Source of the DNA: an uncultured Comamonadaceae bacterium
GTDB taxonomy: Bacteria; Pseudomonadota; Gammaproteobacteria; Burkholderiales; Burkholderiaceae
DNA length: 5,180 nt
NCBI GenBank assembly: GCA_946482115.1
Contig: CAMLQP010000211.1
Coordinates: forward strand, 1 to 5,180
Direction of reading: 5' to 3'
Notes under the pieces: generated by a model
Database searches by the model: none
Told to the model about the DNA's origin: nothing
What the model saw: only the letters and a program-made list of their open reading frames with translations
Made by a program: the position numbers and the translations under genes
In this document: positions 1 to 5,180 of the stretch, piece by piece
Position numbering within the stretch: the stretch's first letter is position 1
How the letters are laid out: every line of letters begins with the position of its first letter

Positions 1-1907
1 GCCTGCACAAGATCTCGCTGGGCTCGCTGATCATCGCGCTGGGCCTGCTGGTGGACGACGCCATCATCGCGGTGGAGATGATGGTGCGCAAGCTCGAAGA
101 GGGCTACGACATGTTCCGCGCCGCCACCTTCACCTGGGACGTGACGGCCATGCCCATGCTGACCGGCACGCTGATCACGGCGGCGGGTTTCGTGCCCATC
201 GGCCTGGCGCAGTCGACCGTGGGCGAATACACCTTCGCCATCTTCGGCGTGACGGTGGTGGCGCTGGTGATCTCGTGGATCGTGGCCGTGGTGTTCGTGC
301 CCTACCTGGGCGTGAAGCTGCTCAAGGTCAAGCCGCACGCGGGCGGCGGCGAGGCGCACGAGGTGTTCGACGGCCCGTTCTACGTGCGGTTCCGCCGCGT
401 GGTGGACTGGTGCGTGCAGCACCGCTGGGCCACCATCGGCGCCACGCTGCTGAGCTTCGCGCTGGGCATCGTGGGCATGGGCCAGGTGCAGCAGCAGTTC
501 TTCCCCGATTCGAGCCGGCCGGAGATCCTGGTGGACGTGTGGCTGCCCGAAGGCAGCAGCGTGGCCGCCACCGATGCGGTGGCGCGCCGCGTGGAAAAGC
601 GCCTGGGCGAGCTGCCGGGCGTGACGACGGTCAGCACCTGGGTGGGATCGGGCGTGCCGCGCTTTTACCTGCCGCTGGACCAGATCTTCCCGCAGACCAA
701 CGTGTCGCAGCTGATCGTGCTGCCCGAGAGCCTGAAGGCGCGCGAACGCCTGCGCCACGAGCTGCCCAACCTGCTCGCGACCGAGTTTCCCGAGGCGCGC
801 GGCCGCGTCAAGCTGCTGCCCAACGGTCCGCCGGTGCCGTACCCGGTGCAGTTCCGCGTGGTCGGCTCCGACCCCGCCACGCTGCGTGGGCTGGCCGACG
901 GCGTGAAGGAGGCTATGCGTGCCAGCCCGCTCACGCGCGGAGTCAACGACAACTGGAACGAGTCGGTCAAGGTGATGCGCCTTGATGTCGACCAGGACAA
1001 GGCGCGTGCCCTCGGCGTATCCAGCCAGTCCATCGCCCAGGCCTCGCGCACCATACTGACCGGCACCACCGTGGGCCAGTACCGCGACGGTGACAAGCTG
1101 ATCGACATCGTGCTGCGCCAGCCGCTGGACGAGCGCGATGCCATCACCGACCTGGCCAACGCCTACCTGCCCACCGCCAGCGGCAGGAGCATTCCGCTGG
1201 CACAGATTGCCAAGGCCAGCTTCACCTGGGAGCCGGGCGTGATGTGGCGCGAGAACCGTCAGTACGCCATCACGGTGCAGAGCGACACCATCGAAGGCAT
1301 GCAGGGCGCCACCGTGACCGAGGCGCTGCTGCCCGCGCTGCGTGCGCTGGAGAAAGACTGGCCGCCGGGCTACCGCATCGAGGTGGCGGGCGCGGTGGAA
1401 GAAAGCAGCAAAGGCTCCTCATCCATCGCCGCCGGCATGCCACTGATGCTGTTCATCATCTTCACGCTGCTGATGCTGCAGCTGCAGAGCTTTAGCCGCG
1501 CGATGCTGGTGTTCCTGACCGGCCCGCTGGGCATGGCGGGTGTGGCCGGCGCGCTGCTGCTCATGGGGCGCCCGTTCGGTTTCGTGGCGCTGCTGGGGGT
1601 GATCGCGCTCATGGGCATGATCATGCGCAACTCGGTGATCCTGATCGATCAGATCGAACAGGACCGCGCGGCCGGCGTGCCTGCGTGGGATGCCATCGTG
1701 GAGGCCGCGGTGCGCCGCCTGCGGCCCATCGTGCTGACGGCGGCCGCCGCCGTGCTGGCCATGATCCCGCTGTCGCGCAGCGTGTTCTGGGGGCCGATGG
1801 CGGTGGCGATCATGGGCGGCCTGATCGTGGCCACCGTGCTGACGCTGCTGGCGCTGCCGGCGATGTACGCGGCGTGGTTCCGCGTCAAACGGCCGCAGGG
1901 CGCTTGA
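1..1907 (+). CDS. RND-family efflux transporter permease subunit (5'-truncated by window edge)
   Basis: This is the inner-membrane, proton-driven pump subunit of a tripartite efflux system, which normally works with a periplasmic adaptor and an outer-membrane channel. The frame is open from base 3, giving 634 residues. Families of this type run to about 1,020-1,050, so roughly 390 N-terminal residues lie left of the window. The visible part opens in TM4 with GLLVDDAIIAVEMM, whose paired aspartates (residues 18-19) match the proton-relay pair D407/D408 of AcrB. TM5-TM6 span about 52-107 and TM7 about 144-162. The second periplasmic porter/docking part follows to about 470, and TM8-TM12 cover about 477-626. 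TM10 carries GMIMRNSVILIDQI, with Arg542 where AcrB has Lys940; RLRPIVLT precedes TM11. The C-terminus is short and basic. Substrate cannot be told from sequence; hydrophobic drugs or solvents are typical. Its last 23 bases overlap the convergent gene. Family assignment is very secure; the subfamily is not. Confidence 0.96.
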   Translation, partial: LHKISLGSLIIALGLLVDDAIIAVEMMVRKLEEGYDMFRAATFTWDVTAMPMLTGTLITAAGFVPIGLAQSTVGEYTFAIFGVTVVALVISWIVAVVFVPYLGVKLLKVKPHAGGGEAHEVFDGPFYVRFRRVVDWCVQHRWATIGATLLSFALGIVGMGQVQQQFFPDSSRPEILVDVWLPEGSSVAATDAVARRVEKRLGELPGVTTVSTWVGSGVPRFYLPLDQIFPQTNVSQLIVLPESLKARERLRHELPNLLATEFPEARGRVKLLPNGPPVPYPVQFRVVGSDPATLRGLADGVKEAMRASPLTRGVNDNWNESVKVMRLDVDQDKARALGVSSQSIAQASRTILTGTTVGQYRDGDKLIDIVLRQPLDERDAITDLANAYLPTASGRSIPLAQIAKASFTWEPGVMWRENRQYAITVQSDTIEGMQGATVTEALLPALRALEKDWPPGYRIEVAGAVEESSKGSSSIAAGMPLMLFIIFTLLMLQLQSFSRAMLVFLTGPLGMAGVAGALLLMGRPFGFVALLGVIALMGMIMRNSVILIDQIEQDRAAGVPAWDAIVEAAVRRLRPIVLTAAAAVLAMIPLSRSVFWGPMAVAIMGGLIVATVLTLLALPAMYAAWFRVKRPQGA

Positions 1908-2397
1908 GGCCGCGCCGGCGCGGGGCCAGCGTTTCGGGGGCGGGCAGGGCCAGATCCGCCAGCTGAGCCACCCGCGCGCAGTCGCGGATGTGCTGCTCGC
2001 CCAGGTAGCGCAGCGCCGCATAGCCGATGGCGGCCGACACCGCCTGGCCGGCCAGCGGCACGAACTTGGCGACCTGCTTGCTGGTCAGGTGCAGGCCGAT
2101 GCGCCGCGCCGCGCGCAGCACCAGATCCTGCGTGATCAGCTTGCCGACCAGCACCGACCCCACTAGGGCGATGGCTTTCTGGGCCTGTTCGCGCTTGTTG
2201 GGCTCCAGCCGGTCGAGTTGCATCGGCGTGAGGCCGAACTGCTGGTTGATCTCGGGGATGAGCTTGCTGAGCAGCGCGGCGTCCACCAGCCAGTCGAGGC
2301 CGGGCACGGGCACCGCGCTGGCGACGCCAGCCACCAGCGCGCGGCGGTGCAGCAGCCGGCGGCTGCGCTGCATCGCGTCATCGAGCGAGGGGCTCAT
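1885..2397 (-). CDS. Conserved hypothetical protein, weakly EcsC/DUF697-like
   Basis: This is a 170-residue protein of unknown function. A basic N-terminus (RSRRLLHRR, residues 11-19) leads into a hydrophobic stretch containing AVPVPGLDWLVDAALL (about 28-43). A predicted helical middle with charged residues (58-75) follows, then a second hydrophobic stretch (75-95), and a Gly/Ala-rich segment, VPLAGQAVSAAIGYAALRYLGE (113-134). The tail is Pro/Arg-rich. The Pro-x-Pro-Gly-x-Asp pattern followed by a late Gly/Ala helix resembles EcsC and DUF697 proteins; this is recalled similarity, not a search result. It is probably membrane-associated. The start is chosen because its ATG overlaps the stop of the upstream YeaQ-like gene (ATGA, 2394-2397). 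No clear Shine-Dalgarno sequence precedes it, so translation is probably coupled to that gene. The frame stays open upstream to about 2832, but that part lies over the YeaQ-like gene and is not considered real. The 3' end overlaps the RND gene. Confidence 0.8.
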   Translation of the reverse strand: MSPSLDDAMQRSRRLLHRRALVAGVASAVPVPGLDWLVDAALLSKLIPEINQQFGLTPMQLDRLEPNKREQAQKAIALVGSVLVGKLITQDLVLRAARRIGLHLTSKQVAKFVPLAGQAVSAAIGYAALRYLGEQHIRDCARVAQLADLALPAPETLAPRRRGLKRPAAV

Positions 2398-2642
2398 TGC
2401 TTGAACAGGCGGGTGTAGAGGAACAGCACCACGATGGCGCCAACCACCGAAGCGATCCAGCCGGCGGCCGCGCCCGGCGGGTACCAGCCCATGAACTGGC
2501 CGGCGTAGGACGCCACGAAGGACCCCGCGATCCCCAGCAGCGAGGTCATGATGAGGCCCAGGCTCTGTTTGCCCGGCATCAGCGCGCGGGCGATCAGGCC
2601 CACGATCAGCCCGACGAAGACGATGACGATCAGATTCCACAT
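2394..2642 (-). CDS. GlsB/YeaQ/YmgE family small stress-response membrane protein
   Basis: This 82-residue integral inner-membrane protein belongs to the family annotated as transglycosylase-associated or GlsB/YeaQ/YmgE. Its length equals that of E. coli YeaQ. Three hydrophobic segments are visible: about 2-22 (WNLIVIVFVGLIVGLIARAL), 28-51 (ending ASYAGQFM), and 59-80 (AAGWIASVVGAIVVLFLY). They are linked by short loops, including the family-typical ARALMPGKQ after the first helix. Small Gly/Ala residues recur within the helices. The biochemical role of the family is not established; members are often induced by stress or in stationary phase. The ATG at 2640-2642 is supported by a GGGAG Shine-Dalgarno sequence at 2651-2655 with an 8-nt spacer. 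Its TGA overlaps the ATG of the downstream gene, so the two form one transcription unit. I could not identify a convincing promoter for it in the divergent intergenic region. Confidence 0.93.
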   Translation of the reverse strand: MWNLIVIVFVGLIVGLIARALMPGKQSLGLIMTSLLGIAGSFVASYAGQFMGWYPPGAAAGWIASVVGAIVVLFLYTRLFKQ

Positions 2643-2650
2643 TTTTTAAA

Positions 2651-2655
2651 CTCCC
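2651..2655 (-). promoter_or_regulatory. Ribosome binding site of the YeaQ-like gene
   Basis: GGGAG on the minus strand lies 8 nt before the ATG at 2642. It fixes the start of the 82-residue protein; the A-rich stretch between them should be unstructured. Confidence 0.7.
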
Positions 2656-2721
2656 AAGTGTGGTTGTACACAGGAGCCCACTGTAGCCCAGCCGGCGGCT
2701 GTCCGTGTGTCCCTGGTTTTG

Positions 2722-2767
2722 ATGAAACATTTGTTCTATTTCAGTTGTCGTGGAATAATTTGTTCCA
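2722..2767. promoter_or_regulatory. Two tandem operator-like sites, GAA-N7-TTC
   Basis: Site 2 (2751-2767, TGGAATAATTTGTTCCA) is a near-perfect 17-bp dyad centred on 2759, with complementary TGGAA and TTCCA arms. Site 1 is centred on 2730 (GAAACATTTGTTC, 2724-2736) and has the same GAA-N7-TTC frame. The 16-bp units 2724-2739 and 2753-2768 match at 13 of 16 positions in direct orientation, 29 bp apart. Site 1 covers the predicted -35 and site 2 the predicted -10, which suggests repression of the aminotransferase gene. The regulator is unknown and not in the window. A GntR- or RpiR-type repressor is conceivable but unsupported. Confidence 0.55.
2731..2759 (+). promoter_or_regulatory. Predicted sigma-70 extended -10 promoter of the aminotransferase gene
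   Basis: The -10 is AATAAT (2754-2759), five of six matches to TATAAT. It is preceded by TG at 2751-2752, which is the extended -10 spacing (TGn). A weak -35, TTGTTC (2731-2736), lies exactly 17 bp upstream. Transcription would start near 2766, giving a leader of about 23 nt. The elements are embedded in the operator-like repeats. Confidence 0.6.
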
Positions 2768-2777
2768 TCCTGTTGCT

Positions 2778-2781
2778 GGAG
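2778..2781 (+). promoter_or_regulatory. Ribosome binding site of the aminotransferase gene
   Basis: GGAG lies 7 nt before the ATG at 2789 and supports that start over the internal ATGs. Confidence 0.65.
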
Positions 2782-2788
2782 CGTTGTC

Positions 2789-4135
2789 ATGTCAGCCCCC
2801 GAAACCCGTGTCTTCCACCGCCAGCTGGCCAAGACTTTGCCCGTGGCGGTCGCGGGGCAGGGCGTGCGCCTGATCGATGCGCAAGGCCACAGCTACATCG
2901 ATGCCTCGGGCGGCGCGGCCGTCTCCTGCCTGGGCCACGGGCACCCCGACGTGCTGGCGGCCATGCACGCGCAGATCGATCAGCTGGCCTACGCGCACAC
3001 CAGCTTCTTCACCACCGCCGTGGCCGAGGAACTGGCTGACCGCCTGGTGGCCACCGCCCCCGACGGCATGAGCCACGCGTATTTCGTCAGCGGTGGCTCC
3101 GAGGCGGTGGAGGCCGCGCTCAAGATGGCGCGCCAGTATTTCGTCGAGACCGGCCAGCCGCAGCGGCGCCACTTCATCGCGCGGCGCCAGAGCTACCACG
3201 GCAACACGCTGGGCGCGCTGGCCGTGGGCGGCAACGCCTGGCGGCGCCAGCAGTTCGAGCCGCTGCTGATCGATGTGACCCATGTCTCGCCCTGCTACGA
3301 ATACCGCGACCGCCGCGCCGACGAGACGCCTGAACAGTACGGTCAGCGGCTCGTGGCCGAGCTGGCCGACACCATAGACCGCCTGGGCGGCGAGAACGTG
3401 ATCGCCTTCGTGGCCGAGACCGTGGGCGGTGCCACGGCCGGCGTGCTCACGCCCGTGCCGGGCTATTTCAAGGGCGTGCGCGAGTTGTGCGACCGCCACG
3501 GCATCCTGCTGATCCTGGACGAGGTGATGTGCGGCATGGGGCGCACCGGCACGCTGCACGCCTGCGAACAGGACGGCGTGGTGCCCGATCTCATGACCAT
3601 TGCGAAGGGGCTGGGTGGTGGTTACCAGCCGATCGGCGCGGTGCTGGCGCAGCGCGAGATCGTGGACACCTTCCGCCGGGGCAGCGGGCTGTTCCAGCAC
3701 GGCCACACCTACCTGGGTCATGCGGTGGCCTGTGCGGCGGCGCTCGCGGTGCAGAAAGTCATCGAACGCGATGGCCTGCTCGCGCGGGTGCGTGAGCGCG
3801 GCCAGCGCCTGGGCCAGGGCCTGCGCGAGGCGTTCGCAGATCACCCGCACGTGGGCGACGTGCGCGGTCGTGGCCTGTTCTGGGGCGTGGAGCTGGTGGC
3901 CGAGCGCGCCAGCCGGCAGTGGTTCGACCCCAAACTCAGGCTGCACGCGCGCCTCAAGGCCGAGGCCATGGACCGTGGCCTGCTGGTCTACCCCATGGGC
4001 GGCACGGTCGATGGCAACGCCGGCGACCACGTGCTGCTGGCACCGCCCTTCATCAGCACTGAGGCCGACATCGACGACATCGTGCGCCTGCTCGGTGAGT
4101 CGCTGGACGCCGTCGTGGCGACGGTGCGGGGCTGA
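2789..4135 (+). CDS. PLP-dependent class III aminotransferase (annotated in relatives as aspartate aminotransferase family)
   Basis: This complete 448-residue cytosolic enzyme should move an amino group from an amine or amino acid to a 2-oxo acid by a ping-pong PLP mechanism. Class III motifs are intact: the phosphate-binding SGGSEA (101-106); SYHGNT with Tyr136, expected to stack on the cofactor ring; LDEVMCGMGRTG with Asp244, which would contact the pyridine nitrogen; and TIAKGLGGGYQPIGAV with the Schiff-base Lys273. The Asp-to-Lys spacing of 29 matches other class III enzymes. HGHTYLGH supplies the Thr that usually reaches the phosphate of the partner subunit, so it should be a dimer. The motif set resembles the YodT-like group rather than GabT, ArgD or BioA. 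The substrate is not predictable: omega-amino acids, diamines or other amines are all possible. GGAG precedes the ATG by 7 nt. It has its own apparent promoter with operator-like repeats, and a TAXI binding-protein gene follows 192 bp downstream. Confidence 0.95.
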   Translation: MSAPETRVFHRQLAKTLPVAVAGQGVRLIDAQGHSYIDASGGAAVSCLGHGHPDVLAAMHAQIDQLAYAHTSFFTTAVAEELADRLVATAPDGMSHAYFVSGGSEAVEAALKMARQYFVETGQPQRRHFIARRQSYHGNTLGALAVGGNAWRRQQFEPLLIDVTHVSPCYEYRDRRADETPEQYGQRLVAELADTIDRLGGENVIAFVAETVGGATAGVLTPVPGYFKGVRELCDRHGILLILDEVMCGMGRTGTLHACEQDGVVPDLMTIAKGLGGGYQPIGAVLAQREIVDTFRRGSGLFQHGHTYLGHAVACAAALAVQKVIERDGLLARVRERGQRLGQGLREAFADHPHVGDVRGRGLFWGVELVAERASRQWFDPKLRLHARLKAEAMDRGLLVYPMGGTVDGNAGDHVLLAPPFISTEADIDDIVRLLGESLDAVVATVRG

Positions 4136-4169
4136 CCGACTCGTGTTTGTCCCCATGCCGCTGCCCCGC
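4126..4169 (+). repeat. 7-bp inverted repeat across the aminotransferase stop codon
   Basis: GCGGGGC (4126-4132) and GCCCCGC (4163-4169) are exact reverse complements separated by 30 nt; the TGA lies just after the left arm. The long loop and the absence of a T-run argue against a standard intrinsic terminator. It could still form a weak 3' structure. Confidence 0.3.
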
Positions 4170-4233
4170 TGGCGGATATACCATCGGCGGCTTGCGATCC
4201 GACCGGGGCGCATGGGTGCCGTGAATCTGAGAC

Positions 4234-4248
4234 TGGCACTGTTCTTGC
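4234..4248 (+). promoter_or_regulatory. Predicted sigma-54 (RpoN) -24/-12 promoter
   Basis: TGGCAC (4234-4239) and TTGC (4245-4248) are separated by 5 nt, with a pyrimidine before TGGCAC. The invariant GG and GC dinucleotides are exactly 10 bp apart, as sigma-54 holoenzyme requires. Mismatches to the long consensus are T for G after TGGCAC and G for A/T after TTGC. Transcription would start near 4260, giving a leader of about 68 nt to the TAXI start codon. Such a promoter needs an enhancer-bound AAA+ activator; I could not identify a convincing activator site upstream. Confidence 0.62.
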
Positions 4249-4282
4249 GGGCTGCCTTGACAGGGCCGCCCGTGGTATCCGG

Positions 4283-4299
4283 CGGGGCGATCAGCCCCG
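4283..4299 (+). other. GC hairpin in the predicted 5' leader of the TAXI mRNA
   Basis: CGGGGC (4283-4288) pairs perfectly with GCCCCG (4294-4299) around the 5-nt loop GATCA. It ends 16 nt before the Shine-Dalgarno sequence. With no T-run after it, it is unlikely to be an intrinsic terminator; a role in mRNA stability is possible. Confidence 0.4.
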
Positions 4300-4315
4300 A
4301 TGTTTCACAACCTCC

Positions 4316-4321
4316 AAGGAG
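4316..4321 (+). promoter_or_regulatory. Strong ribosome binding site of the TAXI gene
   Basis: AAGGAG lies 6 nt before the ATG at 4328. It is the best Shine-Dalgarno match in the window and suggests high expression, as is usual for periplasmic binding proteins. Confidence 0.8.
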
Positions 4322-4327
4322 ATTCGA

Positions 4328-5180
4328 ATGAAGAAGGTGCTTTCGCTGGCCGCCACGGCCCTGGTGCTGTCCGCACCCTTTGGTGCCGTGCAGGCCCAGC
4401 AGAAGTTCGTCACCATCGGCACCGGCGGTGTCACGGGCGTCTATTACGCCGCGGGTGGTGCCATCTGCCGCCTGGTGAACAAGGACCGTGCCAAGCACAA
4501 CATCCGCTGCTCGGTCGAATCCACCGGCGGGTCGGTCTTCAACGTGAACACCATCAAGGCCGGTGAGCTGGACTTCGGCTTCACCCAGTCCGACGTGCAG
4601 TTCAACGCCGTCAAGGGTGTGGGCCAGTTCAAGGACAGCGGCGCCGTCTCCGACCTGCGCGCCGTCTTCGCGGTGCACCCCGAGCCCTTCACCGTGGTAG
4701 CCCGCAAGGAAGCCAACATCGGCAAGTTCGAGGACTTCAAGGGCAAGCGCTTCAACATCGGCAACCCCGGCTCGGGCACGCGCTCGTCCATGGAAGAGCT
4801 GCTGGGCGCGCTGGGCTGGAAGACCGGCGACTTCTCGCTGGCCTCCGAACTCAAGGCCGACGAGCACGGCCCCGCGCTGTGTGACGGCAAGATCGACGGT
4901 TTCTTCTATGCCGTGGGCCACCCGTCCGCCAACATCCAGGATCCGACTACCTCCTGCGGCGCCAAACTGGTGTCGGTGACCGGCCCGGCCATCGACAAGC
5001 TGGTGGCCGACAAACCCTACTATGCCAAGGTGAGCCTGCCTGGCGGCCTGTACCCCAACAACCCGCAGCCCACCACGACCTACGGCGTGCTGGCCACGGT
5101 GGTGGTGTCGTCCAAGACCCCGGCTGACACGGTCTACAACGTGGTCAAGGCGGTGTTCGACAACTTCGACGAATTCAAGA
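4328..5180 (+). CDS. TAXI-family TRAP transporter solute-binding protein (3'-truncated by window edge)
   Basis: This is a periplasmic receptor that would deliver a small organic acid or amino acid to a fused TRAP membrane permease, driven by an ion gradient. The first 284 residues are visible; relatives are about 320, so roughly 35 are missing. MKK plus a hydrophobic core and VQA at 21-23 form a Sec signal peptide, with cleavage likely before Gln24. The mature protein starts with the family signature [18 protein letters not shown] (29-46). [16 protein letters not shown] (61-76), FTQSDVQF (85-92), [10 protein letters not shown] (116-125) and [14 protein letters not shown] (143-156) then follow, lobe and ligand-cleft segments conserved in TAXI proteins. 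Four cysteines (47, 61, 185, 210) could form two disulfides in the periplasm. The ligand is unknown; glutamate or glutamine is known for some members. The permease is not in view and may lie downstream or elsewhere. The sigma-54 promoter and strong Shine-Dalgarno sequence point to inducible, high-level expression. Confidence 0.95.
   Translation, partial: MKKVLSLAATALVLSAPFGAVQAQQKFVTIGTGGVTGVYYAAGGAICRLVNKDRAKHNIRCSVESTGGSVFNVNTIKAGELDFGFTQSDVQFNAVKGVGQFKDSGAVSDLRAVFAVHPEPFTVVARKEANIGKFEDFKGKRFNIGNPGSGTRSSMEELLGALGWKTGDFSLASELKADEHGPALCDGKIDGFFYAVGHPSANIQDPTTSCGAKLVSVTGPAIDKLVADKPYYAKVSLPGGLYPNNPQPTTTYGVLATVVVSSKTPADTVYNVVKAVFDNFDEFK

Larger units (their letters stand above)
2643..2788. other. 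Divergent intergenic control region
   Basis: These 146 bases separate the leftward YeaQ-like operon from the rightward aminotransferase gene. The half nearest the aminotransferase (about 2715-2770) is much richer in A and T than the surrounding genes. It holds the promoter and operator-like repeats listed separately. The half nearest the YeaQ-like gene holds its Shine-Dalgarno sequence and a TGTACA palindrome (2665-2670) of no evident role. I found no small ORF or RNA gene. Confidence 0.8.
4136..4327 (+). other. Intergenic region upstream of the TAXI gene
   Basis: These 192 bases contain no credible small ORF. From left to right they hold the right arm of the inverted repeat, a GC-rich stretch with no clear motif, the sigma-54 promoter, a GC hairpin and the Shine-Dalgarno sequence. 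I saw no intrinsic terminator for the aminotransferase gene, so some read-through into the TAXI gene is possible. Confidence 0.75.

Noticed and set aside
51..53. GTG at 51 as the start of the RND gene
   Set aside because: It is the valine of the TM4 motif LLVDDA. The frame is open to the window edge and the protein is clearly cut, not started, here.
2398..2832. N-terminal extension of the 170-residue minus-strand gene to an ATG at 2832 (315 residues)
   Set aside because: The extension lies over the YeaQ-like gene in another frame and crosses the promoter region. The ATG at 2397 in an ATGA overlap is far more plausible.
4177..4182. TATACC as a -10 box within the intergenic region
   Set aside because: No -35-like hexamer at suitable spacing, and it lies well upstream of the better-supported sigma-54 site.
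4206..4220. Imperfect GC dyad around GCGCATGGGTGCC as an NtrC-like enhancer
   Set aside because: The match to the NtrC dyad is poor and it sits too close to the -24 element for a typical enhancer.
4257..4262. Perfect TTGACA as a sigma-70 -35 box before the TAXI gene
   Set aside because: No -10-like hexamer lies at 16-18 bp; the nearest (TATCCG, 4276) is only 13 bp away, and the correctly spaced bases are GC-rich.
4312..4321. CTCCAAGGAG palindrome masking the TAXI Shine-Dalgarno sequence
   Set aside because: A 2-nt loop cannot form a stable hairpin; it is probably a chance result of the purine-rich Shine-Dalgarno sequence.
2792..4921. A 709-residue open frame on the minus strand, antisense to the aminotransferase and the start of the TAXI gene
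   Set aside because: It spans two well-recognised genes and an intergenic region. It has a low-complexity Gly/Ala/His/Arg composition with no recognisable domain. It is an expected by-product of high GC third positions.

Overview
The window is GC-rich, densely coded DNA. Its gene types point to a betaproteobacterium of the Burkholderiales, probably Comamonadaceae: an RND efflux permease, a YeaQ/GlsB small membrane protein, a YodT-like class III aminotransferase, and a TAXI-type periplasmic binding protein of the kind common in that group. This assignment is inferred from protein character and base composition, because no rRNA or other marker gene is present.

Layout. (1) Positions 1-1907, plus strand: the C-terminal ~634 residues of an RND-family efflux permease, cut by the left edge of the window. 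(2) Positions 1885-2642, minus strand: a two-gene operon converging on the RND gene. The first gene encodes an 82-residue YeaQ/GlsB-type membrane protein. Its stop overlaps the start of the second gene (ATGA), a 170-residue protein of unknown function with a weak EcsC/DUF697-like look. The 3' end of the second gene overlaps the 3' end of the RND gene by 23 bp, leaving no intergenic space. (3) Positions 2643-2788: an AT-richer divergent intergenic region with a good extended -10 promoter for the rightward gene, and two tandem GAA-N7-TTC operator-like sites lying on its -35 and -10 elements. (4) Positions 2789-4135, plus strand: a complete PLP-dependent class III aminotransferase with an intact catalytic lysine and cofactor motifs. 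(5) Positions 4136-4327: an intergenic region with a near-consensus sigma-54 (-24/-12) promoter, a short GC hairpin in the predicted leader, and a strong Shine-Dalgarno sequence. (6) Positions 4328-5180, plus strand: a TAXI-family TRAP solute-binding protein with a signal peptide, cut by the right edge about 35 residues before its expected end.

How the genes may work together. The right half looks like a nutrient-scavenging unit: a periplasmic receptor for an organic or amino acid, next to a transaminase that could feed the carbon skeleton into metabolism. Each has its own apparent promoter. The sigma-54 promoter on the receptor suggests control by an enhancer-binding activator such as NtrC or a DctD-like protein. 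The left half is envelope-related: a drug or solvent efflux pump and a small membrane-protein operon. I see no CRISPR array, mobile element, tRNA or rRNA, and no clear evidence of a wholly new system. The most informative observations are in the two intergenic control regions.
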